From the NCBI GenBank assembly GCA_003021005.1, contig PXRI01000014.1, forward strand, positions 1 to 41,847: 41,847 nucleotides of DNA, written 5' to 3'. Both the position numbers and the translations under genes were made by a program. This DNA is from Halobacteriales archaeon QS_1_69_70. Its GTDB lineage: Archaea; Halobacteriota; Halobacteria; Halobacteriales; Haloarculaceae. Below the pieces are notes generated by a model. The model did not search any database, was not told the DNA's origin, and saw nothing but the letters and a program-made list of their open reading frames with translations. Below, piece after piece: positions 22,393 to 32,200 of the stretch (position 1 is the stretch's first letter; each line of letters begins with the position of its first letter).

Positions 22393-24420
22393 GTGCCGGA
22401 GCAGGTCGCCGACGTCGATACCCTGTTCCTCCACGGGACCGGCGACGAGTACGCCGTCGTCGTCCGGCGGGACGGCGAGCGGCTGCTCCGCGGTCGACTG
22501 GAACTCAAGGAGACCGACGCGGGGCCGCGGCCGGGCCGATTCCGGGTGATCGACGGCGAGGACACGGTGCCGCGGCGGCCCGAGCAGTTCGTCGAGATGG
22601 CGCGACGCGCGACCCGGATCCGGATCTCCGAGCAGACCTCCCGCGGCGGCCGCCGGGACCTCGTCGCGATGCTCGACGGCTACCAGCTGGCCGCCGAGCA
22701 GGTCCGGTCGTGCCGGATCTGTGCGGGGAAGGACCGCTACGCGCCGTTGACCTCGGAGACGGCGATCGAGTCCGCTGAGGAGTACATCTGTCCCGACTGC
22801 GCCAAGCGGGAGCTAGAGCGGGAAGCCGACTACCGCGGGCTCCGCTCGGGCGCCCGCGACCGGCTCGAGGACCTGCTCGTCGAGGTCGGCGACCTGGAGC
22901 GCGTCCGGAACCTGCTGTCCGGCCAGCTCGACCCCGAGCTGACGAAGTTCGACGAGATCAGCGCCACCACCGACGAGGTCGACCCGGTCCCGACCGACTC
23001 GCTGTCCGTCCACCCGGATCTCCTGGCCAGCGTGACGCAGTTCGACGACCTCCTGCCGGTCCAGAGTCTCGCCGTCGAGAGCGGCCTCCTGGAGGGCCGC
23101 GACCAGCTCGTCGTCTCCGCGACGGCGACCGGGAAGACCCTCGTCGGCGAACTCGCCGGCGTCGACCGCGCGCTGTCCGGCGAGGGCACGCTCCTGTTCC
23201 TGGTGCCGCTCGTGGCGCTGGCCAACCAGAAACACGGGGACTTCCAGGCGGAGTACGGGGACCTCCTCGACGTGTCGTTGCGGGTCGGTGCCTCCCGCAT
23301 CCGGGGGTCGGGGACCCGGTTCGACCCCAACGCTGACGTCATCGTCGGCACCTACGAGGGCATCGACCACGCCCTCCGGACCGGCACGGACCTCGGCGAC
23401 GTCGGCACCGTCGTCATCGACGAGGTCCACAACCTCGGCGAGGCCGAGCGCGGCCACCGGCTGGACGGCCTGATCTCGCGGCTGAAGTACTACTGTGAGA
23501 CGAACCGGTGTAACACGCAGTGGGTGTACCTGTCGGCGACGGTGGGCAACGCCCCGGCACTCGCCGGGGACCTCGATGCGAACCTCGTGGCGTTCGAGGA
23601 ACGGCCGGTCCCGATCGAGCGCCACGTCACCTTCGCCGACGGCGGCGAGAAGGTCGACATCGAGAACAAACTGGTCAAGCGGGCGTTCGACTCGAAATCG
23701 TCGAAGGGGTACCGGGGGCAGACGATCGTGTTCACGAACGCCCGGCGGCGGTGCCACGAGATTTCGCGGCGGCTGGAGTACGACTCGGCCCCGTACCACG
23801 CCGGGCTCGACCACGGCGAGCGCAAGCGCGTCGAGCGGCAGTTCGGCGACCAGGAGCTGGCCTGCGTCGTGACGACGGCGGCGCTGGCGGCCGGCGTCGA
23901 CTTCCCGGCCTCCCAGGTCGTCTTCGACTCGCTGGCGATGGGCATCGAGTGGCTCTCCGTCCAGGAGTTCGAGCAGATGCTCGGCCGCGCCGGCCGCCCG
24001 GACTACCACGACCGGGGCACCGTCTACGTCCTCGTCGAGCCGGACTGTACGTACCACCACTCCATGGAGCGGACCGAGGACGAGGTCGCGTTCACGCTCC
24101 TGAAAGGCGAGATGGAGCCGGTCATCACCGACTACGACGAGGCGGCGGCCGTCGAGGAGACGCTGGCGAACGTCACCGTCGCCGGCGGCGCGGCCAAGCG
24201 GCTCAACGACCGGATGGTCGGCGAGGTCCCCACGACCCACGCCGTCGGGAAGCTCCTGGAGTCCGGGTTCATCGACGGGTTGGAGCCGACCGACCTCGGG
24301 CGGGCCGTCACCGAGCACTTCCTCGCCCCCGAGGAGGCCGCAGCGCTGCTGGAGGCGGTCCGGCGGGGGACCGACCCGGCCGGCATCGTCGCCGAGATGG
24401 AACTCCGTGAGGAGTACTGA
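22393..24420 (+). CDS. Ski2/Hel308-like DEAD/DEAH helicase with Cys-rich insert
   Basis: A 675-residue superfamily 2 helicase from GTG 22393. An N-terminal region of about 100 residues is followed by a four-Cys element (CRICAG at 106, CPDC at 132). Motif I is SATATGKTL (about 242), motif II VIDEVHNLGE (about 341), motif III YLSATVGN and motif VI QMLGRAGRPDYHDRG (about 527). Family knowledge: archaeal members of this group, which I remember as carrying DUF5814, are probably RNA or DNA helicases of repair or RNA processing. No ATG fits, and a CAAATAG element about 28 nt before the GTG supports leaderless GTG initiation. The Cys-rich C-terminal domain I expect in relatives is absent; see the gene at 12183. 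Confidence 0.85.
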   Translation: MPEQVADVDTLFLHGTGDEYAVVVRRDGERLLRGRLELKETDAGPRPGRFRVIDGEDTVPRRPEQFVEMARRATRIRISEQTSRGGRRDLVAMLDGYQLAAEQVRSCRICAGKDRYAPLTSETAIESAEEYICPDCAKRELEREADYRGLRSGARDRLEDLLVEVGDLERVRNLLSGQLDPELTKFDEISATTDEVDPVPTDSLSVHPDLLASVTQFDDLLPVQSLAVESGLLEGRDQLVVSATATGKTLVGELAGVDRALSGEGTLLFLVPLVALANQKHGDFQAEYGDLLDVSLRVGASRIRGSGTRFDPNADVIVGTYEGIDHALRTGTDLGDVGTVVIDEVHNLGEAERGHRLDGLISRLKYYCETNRCNTQWVYLSATVGNAPALAGDLDANLVAFEERPVPIERHVTFADGGEKVDIENKLVKRAFDSKSSKGYRGQTIVFTNARRRCHEISRRLEYDSAPYHAGLDHGERKRVERQFGDQELACVVTTAALAAGVDFPASQVVFDSLAMGIEWLSVQEFEQMLGRAGRPDYHDRGTVYVLVEPDCTYHHSMERTEDEVAFTLLKGEMEPVITDYDEAAAVEETLANVTVAGGAAKRLNDRMVGEVPTTHAVGKLLESGFIDGLEPTDLGRAVTEHFLAPEEAAALLEAVRRGTDPAGIVAEMELREEY

Positions 24421-24460
24421 CGGCTGATGGACGACACGTATCCGCGACAGTCTTGGCCGG

Positions 24461-24700
24461 TCAGTCGCCGGCCCGGACCCGCCAGGTCGTCGCGTTGGCG
24501 TAGGACCACTTCTCGATGTCGACGCCGCCGTCGGCCTCCTGGAGCCGCGTGAGCAGCAACCCGACCTGGGAGGGCGTCAGGTTGACCTCGTCGGCGACGA
24601 ACTTGCTTTTGATGTACGCCTCACCTTCGGCCGCCTCGCGACGGAGGTACCGCTCGAGCCGCTCCTGGTCGGCATCGGTCACGCGGGCGCTGCTACGCAT
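24461..24700 (-). CDS. Small haloarchaeal wHTH-like protein
   Basis: A 79-residue protein. It reads RLERYLRREAAEGEAYIKSK, then FVADEVNLTPSQVGLLLTRL and EKWSYANATTWRV, a compact winged helix. It resembles a haloarchaeal family I remember as DUF7123. The start overlaps the 3' end of the membrane protein gene at 24693 by 8 nt, so both are in one operon. Probably a DNA-binding protein; the target is unknown. Confidence 0.7.
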   Translation of the reverse strand: MRSSARVTDADQERLERYLRREAAEGEAYIKSKFVADEVNLTPSQVGLLLTRLQEADGGVDIEKWSYANATTWRVRAGD

Positions 24701-24944
24701 CCGCGGCCACTCCCTCGCAGTTGTACCGGTGGCCGACGACGATGGCGATCGCGTGCAGCAGCGCCAGGCCGACGAGGACCGACGTCGAGATCGATTCCCG
24801 CACGTACAGCAGCCCGGCCGGGGCGTGGAGAACCGGGAACGTCGCCGCGGCCCAGAAGGCCCCCGCCTCGAGGACCGCCAGGAGGCGGCCCAGTGCCCAG
24901 CCGATCGGCTCGAACAGCCGGCCAGTGACCGTGGCGTGTCTCAT
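24693..24944 (-). CDS. Small two-helix membrane protein
   Basis: An 83-residue protein with hydrophobic helices at about residues 20-42 (LLAVLEAGAFWAAATFPVLH) and 50-70 (ISTSVLVGLALLHAIAIVVG). It is the first gene of a two-gene operon with the winged-helix gene. A minus-strand TTGAAATAG element at about 24963-24971 is a plausible promoter. Function unknown. Confidence 0.65.
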   Translation of the reverse strand: MRHATVTGRLFEPIGWALGRLLAVLEAGAFWAAATFPVLHAPAGLLYVRESISTSVLVGLALLHAIAIVVGHRYNCEGVAADA

Positions 24945-25056
24945 GGTCGGGCCGAGTCCCGGCTATTTCAAAGAAGTGGCTTTGGCTAAAACGGCTGTTT
25001 GTGTTACGGGTCCCCGAGGAAACGACGGGTCCGCTGGCGGCGCGGCCGGTCCCCGG

Positions 25057-25344
25057 TCAGACCAGCGCCAGGGAGGCAAACGGCGCGATCATCCCGGCGA
25101 ACGCAACCTCGAGGTACGCCAGGAGGATCACGAGGATCGCACCAGGCACGCCGCCGACGGCACAGACGAGGACCGCGATGGGCGTGATCGCGACGCCGAG
25201 GCCGGCGACGTTGGCCACCACGAGGATGATCAGCCCGACGATGGCGTTGATGATGAGTGGCTTGATGGTCTTGATGACAGTGTAAGCCCCGAACAGCAGC
25301 ACCAGAACCAGGAGTAGCAGCGCGATCTCAGTTGTTGTGACCAT
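25057..25344 (-). CDS. BofA-like small membrane protein
   Basis: A 95-residue protein with three hydrophobic segments: MVTTTEIALLLLVLVLLFGA, KPLIINAIVGLIILVVANVA and a C-terminal AILVILLAYLEVAFAGMIAP. The pattern VIKTIKPLIINAIVGLIIL followed by PIAVLVCAVGGVPGAI is that of the pro-sigma-K processing inhibitor BofA family. Family knowledge: in Bacillus BofA inhibits the site-2 protease SpoIVFB. A site-2 protease is encoded 3.3 kb away here, but a functional link is only inference. Confidence 0.75.
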   Translation of the reverse strand: MVTTTEIALLLLVLVLLFGAYTVIKTIKPLIINAIVGLIILVVANVAGLGVAITPIAVLVCAVGGVPGAILVILLAYLEVAFAGMIAPFASLALV

Positions 25345-25462
25345 GGCCGGTGGTCGTGGGGTCCGGCTATATCGCTTGGGGCCGACTGGCTGGCACTGTT
25401 CAGATTAGGATGCCGTTCATCAGACAGCTCGACTCACCGGACTTAGGGCCTCATCGGCACCT

Positions 25463-25934
25463 CGAACAACGAGTTCGGGCGGGACTCCGCAAGGGGCCGG
25501 CTGCGTCGCGGCGTACGCCGCGACGACAGGCGGTTGCCGGCGCAGCCGGCAACCCGCTCGGGGACGGCCGGCGACGGTGAGCCGAGCGACGCGAGGCGAA
25601 CAGCGCGGCGCGACGCGCCGCGGGCCGTGCGAGCGGCCGATGGCCGCGAGCAGACGTCGCTGGACGAGCGCCGCGAGTCCAGCGGAACAAGCACTGGCGC
25701 GAACGGGCGGCGCGAGCGGAGTGAGCGCCGCCGGATGGACGAACGGCGAGCGGAAGGTCGAGCGAAGCGAGACCTCCAAGGGCGAGCGGCGACCGTCGGG
25801 AGCCGCGAGCGACGCGAACCGTGAGCCGGGCGGCCGAATGAAAGGAGGCCGCCGGACGTGCGAGCGGCGTCCTCGCGAGCGAAGCGAGCGAGGGCTCGGC
25901 AGAGCTTCGCTCTACCGGCGAACGGAGTGAGCCG
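25463..25934. repeat. Dense array of hairpins with fixed 11-nt loops
   Basis: In about 470 bases at least a dozen inverted repeats are packed side by side. Seven have an 11-nt loop resembling GAGCGAAGCGA between arms of 3-8 bp that differ from one another: 25581-25597, 25659-25683, 25706-25732, 25755-25775, 25829-25853, 25871-25893 and 25916-25934. Others are simple palindromes (25506-25523, 25532-25554, 25604-25622, 25633-25647, 25901-25913). Several overlapping frames stay open on both strands because stop codons are rare in this sequence, but none looks like a protein. The array lies between the BofA-like gene and tRNA-Pro. Confidence 0.85.
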
Positions 25935-26061
25935 CAAGCACCGCCCGACCCGAGAAGCCGGGGGCTCGCGTCCACCGTAGGATTACTCAGCTTATTAAGT
26001 TAACACCGCCGACCTGGTGGAGCGAAACGTTTTCACCCGACCGGACAGTACCATCGGATGC

Positions 26062-26134
26062 GGGACCGTGGGGTAGCTTGGTATCCTTCATGCTTTGGGT
26101 GCATGTAACCCCGATTCAAATTCGGGCGGTCCCA
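26062..26134 (+). tRNA. tRNA-Pro (anticodon TGG)
   Basis: A complete cloverleaf: acceptor GGGACCG/CGGTCCC with discriminator A73, D arm GGGTAGCTTGGTATCCT, anticodon stem CATGC/GCATG around TTTGGGT (anticodon TGG), and T arm CCGATTCAAATTCGG. CCA is not encoded. DNA from 26135 to 26382 holds no gene. Confidence 0.95.
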
Positions 26135-26382
26135 TCGGCGGTTGCGAGGAATGGAGGTGACGAGCGAAACGCGACCGGCGGGAGCAGTCGGGCCGGTTGC
26201 TCGCGGTCGATTTCCTTCTCGGTGATGGCACTGCGAGGCGGATTCGACGGAACATGATAGTGACGTCGCGACGACCAACTCGAGCGGACCGGGCCCGATC
26301 GCTCGGTTTATTCCCCGATTGGACGCCTTTGTCAGAACCTTTTGTACCGGGCCGCCCAACCGGTCCGTAGAGTACCTTATCC

Positions 26383-29046
26383 ATGTCCGAGGACCCATTC
26401 GCGACGACCCCGATCTCGCGGCGACAGTTCGTCCGGCTCTCGGCGGCCACCGGCGGCACGCTGGCGCTGCCGGGCGCGGCAAGCGCGGACGTATCGTCGT
26501 CGTCGTTCGACGCCGAGTACCAGTATCTGGTGAACCACACGCCGGCGGACTACGAAGTCCCGACTCTGGTCGAGGTGACAGACCGGGCGTCGCTTCGGGC
26601 GATGGAGGCGATCGCTCCCGAGGCACGAACGACAACGGAGCCGCGGCCGGCGGCCCACGCCACCCTGACGACGAATCAGGCCGAACGGGTCGCCGACCTG
26701 CCGACCGCGGAGACGCTGCACTTCTCGCCGGGCGCGAACCCGTTCTGGCGGCTCGGCCACTACCCGCTCGGCGTCTTCCCGGAGCCCGAGCGGAGCACCG
26801 ACTTCATCGATTACGAGGAACTCGCGGCGGGCTTCGAGCACCTGGCCGCGGAGCACACCGACCGGATGCGGGTGTTCTCTATCGGGCGGAGCGCGGGCAA
26901 GTACAACGACGTCTCCGACCGCCGGGACCCCCGCGACGTGCTCGTGGTAGAACTCGCCGAGGACGTCGACGACCGCGCGGCCTTCGCGGAGAAGCGGCAG
27001 GTGCTGTCGAACTGCACCATCCACGGCGACGAGCGGGCCGGCGGCGAGGCGGCGCCGCGGTTCATCGAGGGCGTGCTCCGCGGCCAGTACGCCGGCGTCG
27101 AGGCCCTGCTCGACGAGCTAGCGCTCGTGTTCACGTTCGTGAACCCCGACGGTTGGGCCGCCCGGCGGCCGCAGTACGAGAGCTACGGCGTCCCGGGCGC
27201 GCCGCTGCACGAGCGTGGCAACCTCGGCGGAGATACTAATCGCCAGTTCCCGAATCCGGGATGGGTGTCGGCCGCACACACCATCGCCGAACCGCTCGGG
27301 GCTACGCTCGACGGCGAGACGGCGCCGCCCGACTACGTCGCCGAGACGACGCCCGACATGCTCGCGTTCGTCGAGCACTGCCGCAGCTACGAGAACCTCG
27401 TCTGCGGCATCGACCTCCACGGGATGCTGTCCTCGAAGGACTTCGTGCTCGCGCTGGACGGCGCCTCCCAGTCCTCGACCGACGAGCTCCAGAACAGCTT
27501 CGAGCTCATCGAGGCGATCGGCACCCGGATCACCGAGAACCTCCCCGAGTGGGAGGCGGCGGGCCAGGCACTCTCGCCCGTGACCGACCAGTTCAACCCG
27601 AGCGTGTTCGGCCTCTCGGCCGTTCCCGAGCAGGCGTTCAACTTCGGGACGCCCGTCGAGACCATCGGCTACTCCGGGACGGGCTTCGTGGACGAGTGGT
27701 TCGCCTTCCCGGAGGAGCTGGGTGGGCTCGGCATCCCGAGCCTGACCATGGAGATGGCGTACTCCAACATCGTCGGTGGGAACGTTTACGACCAGACCCG
27801 GGTCGGGATGCAGGTCGACGGCTACCGCGGCGCCATCCTCGGCGCCATCGACTATGCCACCCGCGACGTGGACGGCCGGTTCGACGGCAGCGGCGACGTC
27901 GCCTACGTCACGACCGACGAGCTGACCGTTCGGGCCACGGACCTCCCGCACGTCGACGACGATGACGACGCCGTCACGTACGACCCCTCTGGTGACACCA
28001 CGACGACCGAGACATCTGTGCAGGCCGACGGGTCGACCGCCGTCAGCCACACCGTCGCCTCGGACGTCGGGAGCCTGGCCGTCCACCCACACGTCCAGGA
28101 GTCGGTCGCGGCCGCCCGGCTCGTCGACCCCGAGGGGACCACCCGCCGCACGTTCGATCCCGACGCCGGCCGAACGTTCGGCGGGAGGTGCTGTGCGCTG
28201 CCGACCTGGGAGGTCAGCGACCCTGCGGCGGGCGAGTGGACACTCGAGCTGGACAACGCCCTCCCGCGTCCCAGCGGCGTGGAGGTACGGTTCGTCACCG
28301 CCCGCGGCGCCGGCGAGGCGCCCGACCCCCGCGAGGAACTCGGCTATGCCCAGCGCGACTACGAGGTGACGCCGCTGCAGTACTTCGCGGACCTGGACGC
28401 CGACGCCGACGTGGCCGTCGACGGCTACGCGCCGGTCGACCTCGACGGGAGCGTGCTGGCCGACTACGACCACCTCGTCGTCATCCACGACGACGGCGCC
28501 GACGACCCCGACTACCTGGCGGCCGTCGAGTCGTTCCTCCGGGACGGCGGCAACCTCGTCGTGACCGACACCGGCGCCAGGTTGCTCCCCGAGTTGAGCG
28601 CCGACCTCGGGGCCGGCGACGTCACCGACCAGACCGCCTACGTCGGCGAACTCGACGAGGTGAACGACGATCACCCCCTGGTGACTGACCGCCGCCCGAT
28701 CCAGGACCACCTCTGGTACATCGCGCCGGTCGGCTTCGCGGAGGACCAGGCGCGGATCTTCGGCGTCGACAGCGACGCCTTCGAGGCCGCCGGCGGCACG
28801 GTCGCCGGCACCACGGGCGGCGATGTCGTCGTCGGCACGCTCCCGGTCGGCGACGGCCAGGTCCAGCTCATCGGGAGCCTGCTCCCGGCGGCCAATCAGT
28901 CGAACCTCCACCCGTTCGGAATGGTCGACTACGCCGCGACGTACTTCGGCCACCTCGTGATGACGAACGCGCTGTTCGCCGAACAGGTCCGGACGGTCGA
29001 CGGCGCGGAGACGCTCCGGATCGGTCGCGGCGACGACCCGTCATAA
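26383..29046 (+). CDS. Tat-exported M14 zinc carboxypeptidase-like protein
   Basis: An 887-residue protein with a twin-arginine signal (ISRRQFVRLSAATGGTLALP, residues 11-30, cleavage near ASA-DV). The peptidase domain covers about 130-500. Zinc ligands are HGDE (His 214, Glu 217) and IDLHG (His 346); the catalytic Glu is in LTMEMAY (457). Residues about 545-640 are beta-rich, like a pre-peptidase C-terminal domain. Residues about 660-870 look like a class-I-amidotransferase-like fold (YDHLVVIHDDGADDPDYLAA, LRDGGNLVVTDTG) without obvious catalytic residues. Probably an extracellular peptidase. The ATG at 26383 directly precedes the signal. Family membership is firm, substrate unknown. Confidence 0.85.
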   Translation: MSEDPFATTPISRRQFVRLSAATGGTLALPGAASADVSSSSFDAEYQYLVNHTPADYEVPTLVEVTDRASLRAMEAIAPEARTTTEPRPAAHATLTTNQAERVADLPTAETLHFSPGANPFWRLGHYPLGVFPEPERSTDFIDYEELAAGFEHLAAEHTDRMRVFSIGRSAGKYNDVSDRRDPRDVLVVELAEDVDDRAAFAEKRQVLSNCTIHGDERAGGEAAPRFIEGVLRGQYAGVEALLDELALVFTFVNPDGWAARRPQYESYGVPGAPLHERGNLGGDTNRQFPNPGWVSAAHTIAEPLGATLDGETAPPDYVAETTPDMLAFVEHCRSYENLVCGIDLHGMLSSKDFVLALDGASQSSTDELQNSFELIEAIGTRITENLPEWEAAGQALSPVTDQFNPSVFGLSAVPEQAFNFGTPVETIGYSGTGFVDEWFAFPEELGGLGIPSLTMEMAYSNIVGGNVYDQTRVGMQVDGYRGAILGAIDYATRDVDGRFDGSGDVAYVTTDELTVRATDLPHVDDDDDAVTYDPSGDTTTTETSVQADGSTAVSHTVASDVGSLAVHPHVQESVAAARLVDPEGTTRRTFDPDAGRTFGGRCCALPTWEVSDPAAGEWTLELDNALPRPSGVEVRFVTARGAGEAPDPREELGYAQRDYEVTPLQYFADLDADADVAVDGYAPVDLDGSVLADYDHLVVIHDDGADDPDYLAAVESFLRDGGNLVVTDTGARLLPELSADLGAGDVTDQTAYVGELDEVNDDHPLVTDRRPIQDHLWYIAPVGFAEDQARIFGVDSDAFEAAGGTVAGTTGGDVVVGTLPVGDGQVQLIGSLLPAANQSNLHPFGMVDYAATYFGHLVMTNALFAEQVRTVDGAETLRIGRGDDPS

Positions 29047-29230
29047 CCGGCAGCGAGGGGTGACGATGCCCCCATTGGACCCGGCGGCACAGGATGAGGA
29101 CGGTCCCATCGTACCCGGCAGCCAGGGTGACGACGGCCCCCATTGGACCCGGCGGCCCAGGATGAGGAGAACCCCGTCGGACCCGGCGGCCCAGGGTGAC
29201 GACGGCCCCATTGGACCCGGCGACGAAGGG
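29044..29230 (+). repeat. Five-copy, about 34-bp tandem repeat before mcm
   Basis: Units of 33-35 bp begin at 29061, 29095, 29128, 29163 and 29197, each of the form TGACGACGGCCCCCATTGGA followed by CCCGGCGGCCCAGG. Two unit types partly alternate (TGACGA and TGAGGA beginnings). A partial unit directly abuts the stop codon of the peptidase gene. Since the period is not a multiple of three it is not coding, although one frame stays open into mcm. Confidence 0.85.
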
Positions 29231-29299
29231 TCGGCCGGACCACTCCCACTCCGGGTGGCAAACTTCTTAATCGGGGCCGCGCGAAAGAGGTGTATCCGG

Positions 29300-32200
29300 A
29301 TGGCCCGAGCGGAGAACACCGAGGTCACGGCGGAGTTCGAGCGGTTCTACCGCGAGTACTACCGCGACGAGATCGGGGACCTCGCCCAGAAGTACCCGAA
29401 CGAAAAGCGGTCGCTGTACGTCGACTGGGACGACCTCTACCGGTTCGATCCGGACCTTGCCGACGACCTCCTCGCCCAGCCCGACCAGATCCGGGACTAC
29501 GCCGAGGAGGCGCTCCGGCTGTACGACCTCCCGGTCGACGTCTCGCTCGGCCAGGCCCACGTCCGCGTTCGCAACCTCCAGGATTCGACCGAGATCCGGG
29601 CGATCCGGGCCCGCCACCGCGGACGGCTCATCGCGGTGACCGGCATCGTCCGGAAGGCGACCGACGTCCGCCCGAAGGTGACGGAGGCGGCCTTCGAGTG
29701 CCAGCGCTGCGGGACGCTGTCCCGGATTCCCCAGTCGTCGGGGGAGTTCCACGAGCCCCACGAGTGCCAGGGCTGTGAGCGCCAGGGCCCCTTCGAGGTC
29801 AACTTCGACCAGTCCGAGTTCGTCGACGCCCAGAAGCTCCGCGTCCAGGAGTCCCCGGAGGGCCTCCGCGGCGGCGAGACCCCACAGAGCATCGACGTCC
29901 ACATCGACGACGACATCACGGGCCACGTCACCGCCGGCGACCACGTCCGCGTCACCGGCATCCTCCACCTCGACCAGCAGGGCTCCGACCGGGACAAGTC
30001 CCCCATCTTCGACCTCTACATGGACGGCATCAGCGTCGAGATCGAGGACGAGCAGTTCGAGGACATGGACATCACCGACGCGGACAAGACGGAGATCATC
30101 GAGCTGTCGAACGCCGGCGACGTCTACGAGCGGATGGTGGATTCGATGGCCCCGTCGATCTACGGGTACGAACAGGAGAAGCTGGCGATGGTGCTACAGC
30201 TGTTCTCCGGCGTCACGAAGCACCTCCCGGACGACTCCCGCATCCGGGGGGACCTCCATATGCTCCTGATCGGTGATCCCGGTACCGGGAAGTGCCTGAA
30301 AGGAGACACCAAGGTCACGCTCGCGGACGGTCGGGAGCGGCAGATCGGACCGCTCGTCGAGTCCCATCTCGAGGACCCGACCCCGGTCGACGACGGCGTG
30401 TACGACGAGGTGGACATCCCCCTGGTCTCGATGAACTCGGAGGGCCGCCTCGAGGACCGGCGCGCGACGAAGGTCTGGAAGCGCGAGGCCCCCGAACGGA
30501 TGTATCGTATCAGGACGGCAAGCGGGAAGCAACTCGAAATCACACCGTCCCACCCGCTTTTCGTCCAGGCTGACGGGCGGATCGCGCCCGTCGATGCCGC
30601 CGACCTGACTGAAGGCGAGTTCGTCGCACTCCCCGGACGGCTGCCGACCGACGGCGACGACACCATCGCCGTCGATTACCGCGAGTCACGGTCGAACAAC
30701 GCCGTCAGACTCGATCTCCCGGACACGTGGACGCCCTGGCTTGCCCGGCTCGTCGGCTACATCGTCGCGGAGGGACACGTTACCGTGACGGATGACCACA
30801 GTGCCGACGTCAGGGTGACCAACGAGGACGAGGAGATCCTGGACGACATCGCCCGGTGTCTCGACCGGCTCGGGGTCAACTATACCGTCCAAGACGACCG
30901 CAACTCCAAATCCGCATCGGTCGCGCGCTGTGCGTCAAGCGAGCTCGTACGCTTCCTGGAACGCATCGAACCGGCGATCCTCGAGTCCTCGGCCGACCAG
31001 CGGGTGCCCGACGCCATTCTTGGCGCGTCACGCCCTGTCCAGCGTGGCTTCCTCCGGGCGTACGTCGACTCGGAGGGTCACGTATCGAGGACCCAGCGTG
31101 AACTCGCAGTCGCCTCGATGAGCCCCGAACTGCTCGAGGGCGTCGAATCGCTGCTTTTGGCTTCCGGAATCACCTCGAGTATCGAGCCGCGGGCGAACGG
31201 AAGTTACCGCCTTCGCATCAGCGGGGCAGACTTCGAACGGTACGTCGGCCGTATCGGGTTCGTCACCGACAGGAAGTCGAAGAGCGCCGGTGAGTTCGAC
31301 GGCGTAGAATCCAACACGAACGTCGACGTCCTCCCGGGCGTCGGCGACGAACTCGCGACCGTTCGGCAGGCCCTCGCGCTCTCGCAGTTCGACTGCGACA
31401 TCCCACGATCGACGTACCAACACTACGAGCGTGGCGACCGGAACCCGAGTCGATCGAGCCTCCGAACGGTCGTCGACCGCTTCCGGGAACGGTTGGACTG
31501 GCTCCACGCGACGAAGGCCTGTATCGAGACCGGGAGTTGGAACGATATCGAGGCCGTCCGGGAGAAACTGGACCTGTCTCAACGCGACCTGGCCGAGCGG
31601 ATGGGCGTAGCACAGACCGCGGTGAGTTACTACGAACGAAACGAGGTGGCCCCCGACGGTGGCCGAACCGCCGCCGCCAAGGACGCCGTCCTCGACCGTA
31701 TCGAACAGGGCCTCGCCGTCGAAGACCGAATCCAGGCGTTGGGAACTCTCGCGGAGAACGACATCCGATGGGACCGCATCGAATCCATCGAGCCGGTCCA
31801 CCCGGACTACGAGTGGGTGTACGACCTCGAGGTGCCCGGCGCGCACTGCTATGTCTCGAACAATGTCGTCTCCCACAACTCCGCCCTGCTGCAGTACATC
31901 CGGAGAGTCGCCCCGCGCTCGGTATATACCTCGGGCAAGGGCTCTTCGAGTGCCGGCCTCACGGCGGCGGCGGTGCGGGACGACTTCGGGGACGGCCAGC
32001 AGTGGACCCTGGAAGCGGGGGCGCTCGTGTTGGCGGACAAGGGCATCGCCGCCATCGACGAGCTGGACAAGATGCGGTGTGTGACCGGCGACACCCTGGT
32101 CAATACCGGCGACGGGCGGGTCGAACGAATGCGAGACCTGGCGAGGGAGGCTGCAGACTGCGGCAGTATCGAACGACTGGACGACGGGCGAACGATACGT

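Noticed and set aside
25463-25934. CRISPR array
   Set aside because: There is no constant repeat of 25-37 bp with regular unique spacers; the conserved part is an 11-nt loop and the spacing varies. No cas genes are in the window.
25443-25975. Long open frames on both strands over the hairpin array
   Set aside because: Several overlapping frames are open at once, all Arg/Ser/Ala-rich, and the sequence consists of inverted repeats; lack of stop codons is a GC effect.
29060-29299. GTG at 29060 as start of mcm
   Set aside because: The added 80 residues are encoded by a 33-35-bp tandem repeat; the conserved MCM N-terminus begins at the ATG at 29300, with a TTAATC element about 30 nt upstream.
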